From assembly GCA_020250005.1 (NCBI GenBank), contig JADCES010000196.1, forward strand, positions 1 to 44,313: a stretch of DNA of 44,313 nucleotides, given 5' to 3'. Below are positions 24,290 through 32,101 of the stretch, in pieces (positions within the stretch are counted from its first letter, which is position 1; each line of letters starts with the position of its first letter). The translations under genes and the position numbers were made by a program. The stretch is from Roseomonas sp. (lineage in GTDB: Bacteria > Pseudomonadota > Alphaproteobacteria > Acetobacterales > Acetobacteraceae). The notes below the pieces were generated by a model that searched no databases, was not told where the DNA came from, and worked only from the letters and a program-made list of their open reading frames with translations.

Positions 24290-25888
24290 ATGTCCAGCTT
24301 TTCCGCCCTTCGGCTTGGCACCGCCTGGCAGCGCATTGCCGGGCTGATGGATGAAACGGCGCAGAGTTTTGTCCGTACCTCCTTCTCCTCCGTCGTGCGT
24401 GACAATTGGGATATGGCGATTGGGTTGATGGACAGCGCCGGGCGGCAATTCGCGCAATCTTCGCGTTCTGTGCCGTCTTTTGTCGGCACCATGCCGCGCA
24501 CCTTGGCGATTATGCTGCAACGCTACCCCGCGGCGCGGCTTTCGCCTGGCGATGTGCTGATTTCCAATGATGGCTACTACGGCACTGGTCATTTGAATGA
24601 CATCACAATGATCAAACCCATCTTCGCCAAGGGCCGCGTGATTTCCTGGCTGGGCAGCACCTTCCATTCCACTGATATCGGCGGCGCACCTTCCGTGGAT
24701 GCGCGCGATTCCTGGGAAGAGGGCCTGACCATCCCCATCACCCGCATCCTGAAGGGTGGCGTGGAAAATGAGGATGTGATCGCCTTTCTGGAAGCCAATC
24801 TGCGCCAACCGGACGAAACGCTCGGCGACATCCGCGCGCAATTCGCGGCCTATGAACAGGCAGAAAAGCGCCTGGCGCGCATTATGGCGGAAGAAGGCAT
24901 TGATGATCTGGATGCTTTGGCCGGCGAAATCTTCACCCGTTCCGAACGCGCCATGCGCGATGCGATTGCCGCGGCACCTGATGGCGTGGTGGAAGATGAA
25001 GTCACGGCGGATGGCTTTGAACACCCCGTTACCATTCGCCTGAAACTCACCATCAAGGGCAGCGATCTGATCCTGGATTTCACCGGCACGGATGGGCAGA
25101 TTGCGCGGCCAGTGAATGCACCGCTCAATTTCACGCGCGCCTATTCCAATTACGCAGTGAAATGCGCCTTCGATCCCGCGACGCCAAATAATGATGGGTC
25201 CTTCCGACCCATTACCTTCATCGCGCCGGAAGGCTCCATCGTGAATCCACGCCGGCCCGCGCCGGTTTGGGGTCGGCACCTCACAGGCCATTATCTGCCC
25301 ATGCTGGTGCTGGCGGCGCTTGCGAAACTCATCCCGGATCGCGTGATCGCGGAAAGCGGCAGCCCGTTGTGGAACGTGTATTTCACGGGGGAGAATGCCG
25401 AAGGCCGCCGCTATGTGCGCATGTTCTTCATGAATGGCGGCCATGGCGCCGCACCCCAACATGACGGCCCCGCCTGCCTTTCCTTCCCGTCCAATGTTGC
25501 AACACAAGCGGTAGAGCAGTTTGAAAACGCCGTCCCCATGCTGATGACGGAAAAGGAGCTTATCCCCAATTCTGGCGGCGCGGGGCGCATGCGCGGCGGG
25601 CTTTCGCAACGACTTTCCTTCGAAGTGGTCGGCGAAAAACCCGTGACCGCCACCTATCGCCACGAACGCGTGCAGCACCCGCCGCGCGGTGTTTTGGGTG
25701 GTGCCCCCGGGCGCGGTGGGCGCGATCTGGTGAATGGCAAGCCCGTTCCCGCCAAGGCACGCATCGTGCTGCAACCAGGCGATGTCATTACCTATGAAAC
25801 GCCTGGCGGCGGCGGCATGGGGCCACCATCAGAACGCGATCCCGCCGCCACCCTCCGCGACATCAAGGAAGGCTATGTCACGCCATGA
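24290..25888 (+). CDS. Hydantoinase B/oxoprolinase family subunit
   Basis: 532 residues from ATG 24290 with GAAGGAGA upstream, 10 bp behind the ThDP gene. HyuB-family marks: SFSSVVRDNWDMAIGLMD near the N-terminus, PGDVLISNDGYYGTGHLND (85-103), TFHSTDIGG, DFTGTDGQIARPVNAPLNF and the Gly-rich end PGDVITYETPGGGGMG. It needs the HyuA-type partner encoded next (4-bp ATGA overlap). Such pairs hydrolyse or carboxylate cyclic amides and ketones with ATP: 5-oxoproline, N-methylhydantoin, caprolactam, acetone. No third (gamma) subunit typical of acetone carboxylase is present, so the lactamase or hydantoinase types fit better. Confidence 0.93.
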   Translation: MSSFSALRLGTAWQRIAGLMDETAQSFVRTSFSSVVRDNWDMAIGLMDSAGRQFAQSSRSVPSFVGTMPRTLAIMLQRYPAARLSPGDVLISNDGYYGTGHLNDITMIKPIFAKGRVISWLGSTFHSTDIGGAPSVDARDSWEEGLTIPITRILKGGVENEDVIAFLEANLRQPDETLGDIRAQFAAYEQAEKRLARIMAEEGIDDLDALAGEIFTRSERAMRDAIAAAPDGVVEDEVTADGFEHPVTIRLKLTIKGSDLILDFTGTDGQIARPVNAPLNFTRAYSNYAVKCAFDPATPNNDGSFRPITFIAPEGSIVNPRRPAPVWGRHLTGHYLPMLVLAALAKLIPDRVIAESGSPLWNVYFTGENAEGRRYVRMFFMNGGHGAAPQHDGPACLSFPSNVATQAVEQFENAVPMLMTEKELIPNSGGAGRMRGGLSQRLSFEVVGEKPVTATYRHERVQHPPRGVLGGAPGRGGRDLVNGKPVPAKARIVLQPGDVITYETPGGGGMGPPSERDPAATLRDIKEGYVTP

Positions 25889-27966
25889 ATACGGCCCCTT
25901 GGCGCATTGGTGTTGATATTGGCGGCACCTTCACTGATCTGGTCATGCTCGATTCGCGTGATGGCCGCATCTTCAATGGCAAGGTCCTCACCACGCCCCA
26001 TGCGCCCGAAGAAGCCGTGCTGGAAGGCGTGCGTGATTTGCTGGCACGCACCGGTGCGCGGGCGGATCAGGTGCGACATGTCATTCACGGCACCACGCTG
26101 GTCGCCAATGCGCTGATCGAAAGGCGCGGCGTACCGACGGGCCTGATCACCACCAAGGGCTTTCGCGATATCCTGGAAATCGGCACAGAACTCCGCCACG
26201 ACACCTATGACCTTTTCATGCGCGTACCCGAACCGCTGGTGCCGCGCCATCGCCGGCTTGGTGTCGCGGAACGGCTGGTGCCGGATGGCACGGTGCGCGA
26301 AGCCCTTGATGAAGCGGGCGCGCGCGAAGCAGTGCGCGCCTTGCGCGCTGCTGGCGCCAAGGCTGTGGCAGTATGTTTCCTGCACGCCTTCCGCAACCCC
26401 GCCCATGAAGCACGCATGCGCGCGATTCTGTCGGAAGAAGCGCCCGATCTCACCATCTGTCTGTCATCCGAAGTGGTGCCCGAGATCGGCGAATATGAAC
26501 GCGCCTCCACCACTGTCTGCAACGCCTATGTGCAGCCAGTGTTCGAACGCTATCTGCGCTGCTTAAGCGATGGATTGCGCGGCTTTGGCCTGACTGGCCC
26601 GCTTTTCCTGATGCTGTCTGATGGCGGCACCGTAGCAGAAGAAACCGCCGCGCGTCACCCGATCCGCCTCGTGCAATCGGGCCCTGCCGGTGGTGTGGAA
26701 GCCACCGGCATTTACGGCGCTGCGGCTGGCGCGCGCGATATCCTTTGCTTTGACATGGGCGGCACCACCGCCAAGGCCGCGCTGATTGACAATGGCGAAG
26801 CGCAGCGCAGCCTTGATTTTGAAGTCGCGCGTGTGGATCGCTTCCGCAAGGGCAGTGGCCTGCCCCTCAAGGTGCCGGTCATTGACATGATCGAAATCGG
26901 CGCTGGCGGCGGTTCCATCGCGCGTGTGGATCGTCTTGGTCTGGTGCGCGTCGGGCCTGAGAGTGCAAGCTCCGATCCCGGCCCCGCCTGCTATGGGCTT
27001 GGCGGCGCGCGGCCAACAGTCACGGATGCTGATTTGGTGCTCGGTTATCTTGGCGCTGAAAGCTTTCTGGGTGGCGCGATGAAGCTTGATGTAGCGGCGG
27101 CAGAGGCAGCACTGGCGGAACATATCGGCAAGCCGCTCGGCCTTTCCGTGCCGGAAGCCGCCTGGGCCATTCATGAAACGGTCAATGGCAATATGGCACA
27201 GGCCGCGGCCATCCATGCGCTGGAAAAAGCGAAGCGCATTGATGCCTACGCCATGGTCCCAATAGGCGGCGCGGGGCCAGTGCATGCGTGCCATATCGGT
27301 ATGAAGCTTGGCCTTCGACGCATCATCGTGCCACTGGGCGCGGGCGTTGCTTCGGCCTTTGGCTTCCTCGCCGCGCCGATTTCCTTTGCCTTTGTGCAGG
27401 GTTGGGTGGCGCCGCTGGCGGGGCTGGATTTCGCCAAGCTGCGTGAGATTACCGGCACCATGACCGCGCAAGGCGAGGCGATGGCAGCAGCCGCAGGTGT
27501 GGCGCCAGAAACGGCCTCAGCGCGCATCCTGGGCGCCATGCGCTACGCCGGCCAAGGGTTTCAGGTGGAAGCGGAAATTCCGGAAGACGCCATCACACAG
27601 GGCGATGCGGCAATGCTGCGCGCAAAATTCGAAGCTGCCTATCTGGCGCTATATGGCCGCACTGAACCGGGCCTGCCGGTGGAATGCGTTTCCTGGCAGG
27701 TGATTGTCGCAGGGCCTCGCCCGGTTGTGGACCTCACGCAGCAGGGCACTGCTGCGGAAGGCTCGCTACAGCGCGGCACGCGCCGCGCCTGGTTTGGCGG
27801 TGCCTATGTCGAGGCACCAGTGCTCAATCGCCTCGCGCTGCGCCCAGGTGAGAGCGTTGTTGGCCCTGCGCTGATCGAAGAACGCGAATGCACTTTGGTG
27901 CTGCCACCGGGCGCCAGCGCACGCTGCGATGCGGCGCTGAACATGGATGTCAGCCTGCCGGCCTGA
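25885..27966 (+). CDS. Hydantoinase A/oxoprolinase family subunit
   Basis: 693 residues, ATG at 25885 overlapping the HyuB-type gene. The actin-like ATPase motifs are visible: GVDIGGTFTDLVML (9-22), HGTTLVANALIERRGVPTGL, GPAGGVEATGIYG and CFDMGGTTAKAALI, then GAGGGSIARVD and ASSDPGPACYGLGG. The length is standard for the ATP-binding A subunit. It phosphorylates the cyclic amide or ketone before ring opening by the B subunit. It is the last gene of the six-gene cluster and meets the secretion-region genes tail to tail with a 12-bp gap and no visible terminator hairpin. Confidence 0.94.
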   Translation: MNTAPWRIGVDIGGTFTDLVMLDSRDGRIFNGKVLTTPHAPEEAVLEGVRDLLARTGARADQVRHVIHGTTLVANALIERRGVPTGLITTKGFRDILEIGTELRHDTYDLFMRVPEPLVPRHRRLGVAERLVPDGTVREALDEAGAREAVRALRAAGAKAVAVCFLHAFRNPAHEARMRAILSEEAPDLTICLSSEVVPEIGEYERASTTVCNAYVQPVFERYLRCLSDGLRGFGLTGPLFLMLSDGGTVAEETAARHPIRLVQSGPAGGVEATGIYGAAAGARDILCFDMGGTTAKAALIDNGEAQRSLDFEVARVDRFRKGSGLPLKVPVIDMIEIGAGGGSIARVDRLGLVRVGPESASSDPGPACYGLGGARPTVTDADLVLGYLGAESFLGGAMKLDVAAAEAALAEHIGKPLGLSVPEAAWAIHETVNGNMAQAAAIHALEKAKRIDAYAMVPIGGAGPVHACHIGMKLGLRRIIVPLGAGVASAFGFLAAPISFAFVQGWVAPLAGLDFAKLREITGTMTAQGEAMAAAAGVAPETASARILGAMRYAGQGFQVEAEIPEDAITQGDAAMLRAKFEAAYLALYGRTEPGLPVECVSWQVIVAGPRPVVDLTQQGTAAEGSLQRGTRRAWFGGAYVEAPVLNRLALRPGESVVGPALIEERECTLVLPPGASARCDAALNMDVSLPA

Positions 27967-27978
27967 TCTTCGCTGAGC

Positions 27979-28656
27979 CTATTGGCGCTGCAAGGGCAGA
28001 ATCAGATTGGTGACATCGCAAAGATTCACGCCGCGGCGTTCGTCCGTCTGGCCATTCTCATAAACAAAGCGCACATCATAAAGACAGGGGCCTTCCGGCA
28101 GGCGAATGGCAAAATGCCGCCCCGGTGCGACCACGTCATTGCCCAGCCGATCCGGCCCCCATTCCTGTTCTGTCGATAGCGAGACATAGGCTTCCATCAC
28201 CGTCACGCGCGCTTGATTGACCAGGTTGAAGGAAGGATTGCCGCTGGGTGTGGCGCGCTGCGGTGGCGTCGGCTGAGGTCGGGGCTGCGGCTGTGGTTGC
28301 GGCGGCTGCGCCATTTGCCGGCCGTCAAACACCACCTCCGTCACGGCGCAAAGGTTGATGTTGCGCCTTTCCTCGGCTGGGCCATTGGCGCGTTCATAGA
28401 CCACGCGTAAATCCCAGATGCAGGGGCCTTGCGGCAGGCGGAGCGTGAAGCTCCGCCCATTGGGCAGCGCATTATCACCAAGCCGATCCGGCCCCCAATC
28501 CTGATCTGTGGCGAGTGAGGCATAAACCTCAAAAATCAAACGCCCGGAACGATTGACCAGATTGAAGGAAGGGTCCCCCTGCTGTGCCAGTGCCGGCGCG
28601 GCGGAAAGGCCAAAAAGACAGAGCGCCAAGGCACCGAGGAAACGGCGAAACAGCAT
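27979..28656 (-). CDS. Secreted protein with two copies of one ~80-residue domain
   Basis: 225 residues from the ATG at 28654-28656 with GAGGAGAAA upstream. MLFRRFLGALALCLFGLSAA and PALAQ form a signal peptide (cleaved near residue 25). Two copies of one domain, about 28-110 and 139-220, share SFNLVN, EVYASL/EAYVSL, WGPDRLG, LPQGPC/LPEGPC, VVYE/FVYE and a closing NLC. Each copy has two Cys (C79/C103 and C191/C213) that may pair. A linker of Pro/Gln/Arg (about 113-136) joins them. Single-domain relatives are common in Alphaproteobacteria as small periplasmic proteins of unknown function. It starts 45 bp behind the HlyD gene on the same strand, so it may be the last gene of the secretion operon. 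Confidence 0.8.
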   Translation of the reverse strand: MLFRRFLGALALCLFGLSAAPALAQQGDPSFNLVNRSGRLIFEVYASLATDQDWGPDRLGDNALPNGRSFTLRLPQGPCIWDLRVVYERANGPAEERRNINLCAVTEVVFDGRQMAQPPQPQPQPRPQPTPPQRATPSGNPSFNLVNQARVTVMEAYVSLSTEQEWGPDRLGNDVVAPGRHFAIRLPEGPCLYDVRFVYENGQTDERRGVNLCDVTNLILPLQRQ

Positions 28657-28701
28657 GAATTTCTCCTCAAGTGGTGCTGCGATGTCGTGTCGCTTGTCAG
28701 T

Positions 28702-30030
28702 CTAGAACTCTCGGATGGATTTGGCGAAGCGATCTGCCAGGGGCCGGGCAAGGTAGGATGCAAAGGAACGCTCACCACGCCTTATCAGCACTTCCGCATG
28801 CATGCCCGGCTGCAGACGCAGGGCATCATGCTTGGCCAATTCCTCGGGCGCGAAGCCAACGCGCGCCTCGAAATATGGCATGCCGGTGCGTTGATCCGTC
28901 GTGCGGTCAGGCGAAATCCTTTCAACAACGCCTTCCAGAATGGGGGTGGTGCGCGCCGCGGCATGGGAAAGCCGGATGGAAGCCGGCATGCCAATGCGCA
29001 CCGTATCCACGTCAATTGGCGTGATCTGTACATCCACCACCAGTCTTTCTTCCTGCGGCACAATGGACGCAACCTGGGATCCGGGGGCAATCACGCCACC
29101 CCGGGTCGTGTAGCGCAAATCCATCACCATGCCGGCTTCGGGCGAATCTATTGTCAGGCGCATCAACTGGTCATTGGCACTGATTTCACGCTCTCGCAGT
29201 TCCAAAAGCCGGCCCTGCAATTCGCGCAATTCCTTGGCGATTTCTTCCTGACGGGCACGCACCAATTGCGCGCGCTGCATTTCCGCTTCGCCCACCGCCT
29301 GTTGGGTACGCGCGACATTCTCGATCGCCTCACCACGTTCACCGATCAGCCGTGCCTCTTCGCGTTGCAGGGAAAGCAGGCGCGGCAGGCGTTCCAGCCC
29401 CATGCGCACCAACCCTTCCACGCCAAGGATTTCCTGGCGCACCAGGGCAAGCTGCCGATCATTGGAATCGATGCGCACATTCAACCCGTCAATCTGCTTT
29501 TGCAGTTGCAGCGCGCGCTGGGTGAGGATTTCGATCTGGCCTTGCAGCGCGTTGCGCCGCGCGATGAATTCATTGCCCTGTACGGCAAGGATCTCGGCCA
29601 CCTTTGGTTCATTCCGTCGGGCCATCAATTCAGGCGGGAAAACCGGGGCAGGCGCTTCCTCTCGTTCCGCGGTCAGCACCGCGATTCGCGCACGCGTACG
29701 GTCGGTTTCATCCAGCACCACATTCAACCCCGCGCGTACGCGCGTATCATCCAGCCGGATCAATGGCTGGCCGGCCATCACCATGGTGCCGTTGCGCACC
29801 AGCACTTCACCGACAATGCCGCCTTCCAGGTGCTGCACATTGCGGCGATTGCCTTCCACCATCAGGGTACCGGGCGCGACGACGGCGCTATCAATCATGG
29901 CAAAGGCGCCCCAGCCAAAAACGCCGCCCACGCCAAATAGAATGGTGAAAAGCGCAAAGCGCAGGGGCCGCCAGATCGGTGCCTTTGATGCCGCGGCACC
30001 AAGCTCAGGCCTTGCGTTGTTGCGGTTCAT
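28702..30030 (-). CDS. Type I secretion membrane-fusion (HlyD/PrtE-family) protein
   Basis: 442 residues from the ATG at 30028-30030 (GGGGAAGGATC upstream). Single N-terminal membrane helix about 23-46 (RFALFTILFGVGGVFGWGAF); barrel-sandwich/lipoyl segments LEGGIVGEVLVRNGTMVMAG (68-87) and, after the coil, IDSPEAGMVMDL; long coiled-coil hairpin about 105-300; C-terminal beta-barrel (VEERLVV-type strands, PGMHAEVLIRRGER). It links the inner-membrane ABC transporter to an outer-membrane TolC-type channel. It lies 11 bp after the ABC gene, as in PrtD-PrtE systems. No TolC homologue occurs in the window, so a shared or distant one is needed. Confidence 0.93.
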   Translation of the reverse strand: MNRNNARPELGAAASKAPIWRPLRFALFTILFGVGGVFGWGAFAMIDSAVVAPGTLMVEGNRRNVQHLEGGIVGEVLVRNGTMVMAGQPLIRLDDTRVRAGLNVVLDETDRTRARIAVLTAEREEAPAPVFPPELMARRNEPKVAEILAVQGNEFIARRNALQGQIEILTQRALQLQKQIDGLNVRIDSNDRQLALVRQEILGVEGLVRMGLERLPRLLSLQREEARLIGERGEAIENVARTQQAVGEAEMQRAQLVRARQEEIAKELRELQGRLLELREREISANDQLMRLTIDSPEAGMVMDLRYTTRGGVIAPGSQVASIVPQEERLVVDVQITPIDVDTVRIGMPASIRLSHAAARTTPILEGVVERISPDRTTDQRTGMPYFEARVGFAPEELAKHDALRLQPGMHAEVLIRRGERSFASYLARPLADRFAKSIREF

Positions 30031-30041
30031 GATCCTTCCCC

Positions 30042-31778
30042 TCAGCTTTTTGCGATGGCCGTGACAGGGCGCGGCGGCTGGGCCGGGCGGGTCAGGCGGG
30101 GCAGGATTTCATCACGTTTGCCGAAGGCTTCCACCGCCCCAGCGCGCATCAGCAGGATCTTGTCCACTGCGGCCAGAATATTCGCGCGATGCGTGATAAT
30201 GACAGTGGTGACGCCCATGTCACGAAGCCTACCCAGCGCCGCCGCCAAAGCCGCTTCCCCATCGCTATCGAGATTCGAATTGGGTTCATCCAGCACCACA
30301 AGCTTGGGCGAACCATAAAGCGCGCGCGCAAGGCCAATGCGCTGCCGCTGGCCTGGCGAAAGCCCACGCCCGCCAGGACCCAGCGGCGTATCATAGCCTT
30401 CTGGCAGATGCAGGATCAGATCATGCAGCCCGGCATCCTTGGCGGCCGCCACCACCTTTTCTGAATCCACCGTGCCAAGCCGCGCGATATTCTCCGCAAC
30501 GGTGCCCTCGAACAACTCCACATCCTGCGGCAGATAACCCAGATGCTGCCCCACCTGATCACGCGGCATGCGCGCCATATCCGCACCATCCAGTCGCACT
30601 GCCCCGGCCCGCGGCGGCCATATGCCCAGAAGCGCGCGCGCCAGACTGCTTTTGCCCGCGGCACTTGGCCCAATTACCGCGAGCGATTCGCCCGGCTGCA
30701 AGGCAAAGCTCACTCCGCGCAGCACAACGGTATCGGTTCCCGGCACGGCAAGCACAAGGTTTTCCACCGCCACGGTGCCTTGCGGCGCCGGCAGCTTCAT
30801 GCCCTGTTTTTCCGCCGGAGCAATCGCCAGAAATTCACACAGGCGCCGATGCGCCGCACGCGCATTCATCGCCTGCTGCCAAAGCGCCACCACCTGCATG
30901 CTGGGGGCCAAGGCACGCGCCAGGATGAAGGTTGCCACAATCATTGCGCCAGGCGTGATGGATTGTTCAATCACCAGCAGCGCACCAAGGCCCAAAGTCA
31001 GCACCCCGGTCAGCGCCAATTGCAGGAACTTGATGATGGCGGCGAAACTGCCTGCAATCTGGCTCGCGGTTTGCTGTTGGTTCAGCATGCCCAAATGGCG
31101 TTCCTGCCAGCGCTGCCAAACCCCCGGCCGCATGCCCATGGCTTCAGCCGTTTCAGCGTTGCGGATGCTGGCCTCCACAAAGGCATAGGCCTGGACATTG
31201 TTGTTGGAAGCTTCGGCCAGTTTTTTCGTCGAGAGAAACGCCTGGGCCAAGGCGCTGCCAATGACAACGAAAACCGCGACGGTGCCGAAAAAGGCGAAGA
31301 AGGGATGAACGATATACAAAATGACCAGAAACACCGGGATCCATGGCGCATCAAGCGTGGTTGTCAGGCCTGTGGTTGAAATGAAGGACCGGACCTGTTC
31401 GAGATCGCGGAGCGGTTGCACCCCCACCCGGTCACTACCGCGCAGGCTGCCCTGAACGAACAAGGCATCAAAAACCCGTGACGACAGGCGGCGGTCAATC
31501 AACCGCCCAAGACCGATCAGGGCAAAGCTGCGGCAGCCTTCCAAAACGCCATAAATCAGGATCAGAAACAGCGAAATCAGCGTGAGCGCCAAAAGAGTCG
31601 CTTCGCTCTGGCTCGACAGGACGCGGTCATAGACCTGCATCATGTAAACAGAGCCCGTCAATTGCAGCAGGTTGACGACAAAACCGACCGCGAAAAGCAG
31701 CGCAAGCGCGCCCTTCATTTCGCCCAGGATGCCATAGACCGGCGAGGCAGGCCCCTTGCGCAGCATATTTGGCCTCAT
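30042..31778 (-). CDS. Type I secretion ABC transporter, permease/ATPase (PrtD family)
   Basis: 578 residues. The N-half has five or six membrane helices, with MMQVYDRVLSSQSEATL (46-62) and LDAPWIPVFLVILYIVHP (142-159), both typical of PrtD/HasD exporters. The ATPase half has Walker A GPSAAGKSS (370-378), the Q-loop LPQDVELF, signature LSPGQRQR (473-480), Walker B KLVVLDEPNSNLD with E498, and the switch H530. There is no C39 peptidase or CLD domain, so substrates with uncleaved C-terminal signals, such as RTX proteins, are expected. The start is ATG 31778; ATG 31766 has GAGG better placed and is an alternative. The RTX protease gene just upstream is the natural substrate. Confidence 0.95.
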   Translation of the reverse strand: MRPNMLRKGPASPVYGILGEMKGALALLFAVGFVVNLLQLTGSVYMMQVYDRVLSSQSEATLLALTLISLFLILIYGVLEGCRSFALIGLGRLIDRRLSSRVFDALFVQGSLRGSDRVGVQPLRDLEQVRSFISTTGLTTTLDAPWIPVFLVILYIVHPFFAFFGTVAVFVVIGSALAQAFLSTKKLAEASNNNVQAYAFVEASIRNAETAEAMGMRPGVWQRWQERHLGMLNQQQTASQIAGSFAAIIKFLQLALTGVLTLGLGALLVIEQSITPGAMIVATFILARALAPSMQVVALWQQAMNARAAHRRLCEFLAIAPAEKQGMKLPAPQGTVAVENLVLAVPGTDTVVLRGVSFALQPGESLAVIGPSAAGKSSLARALLGIWPPRAGAVRLDGADMARMPRDQVGQHLGYLPQDVELFEGTVAENIARLGTVDSEKVVAAAKDAGLHDLILHLPEGYDTPLGPGGRGLSPGQRQRIGLARALYGSPKLVVLDEPNSNLDSDGEAALAAALGRLRDMGVTTVIITHRANILAAVDKILLMRAGAVEAFGKRDEILPRLTRPAQPPRPVTAIAKS

Positions 31779-32101
31779 TTCCGGCTGACGCGCATCCTAC
31801 GCCCCCTCCCCTTTGCTCGAAGCGCATCCTAACTGATTGCCAAGACTGCCGCCACCCAATCGCCCTGTGGACGCGGCAACCCCACCCGCGCCCGAGCGCC
31901 CGCGAACAACGCCCTTCGGGATGAAACACCTGCTATGTAAAGGCTTTGAGAAGCCGTGTCGAGAAAAGGCAATGATTTTCGCGGTATCTTCAATCGCAAC
32001 AAAAGGGGGCGCGCAGTAAAGACGCCGCATGGCCCTAAGGGCGGGCGATAGGCAAGGTTTGGTTCGAAGCCCCTAAGCTCAGGGTACCGCGCGGCCCGCC
32101 G
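31779..32101. other. 323-bp gap between protease and transporter genes
   Basis: No convincing coding frame on either strand. The base composition is mixed, with several A/T-rich patches (near 31970-32000) on the side of the transporter start where a minus-strand promoter could lie. I see no strong hairpin with a U-run after the protease stop, so read-through into the transporter genes remains possible. The pieces TAGGATGCGC occur twice on the minus strand, 31790-31834, close before the transporter start; their role is unknown. Confidence 0.4.

Noticed and set aside
24176-25774. 532-codon minus-strand open frame
   Set aside because: Antisense to the hydantoinase B gene, which has all family motifs; the antisense product is His/Gly/Ala-rich and not protein-like.
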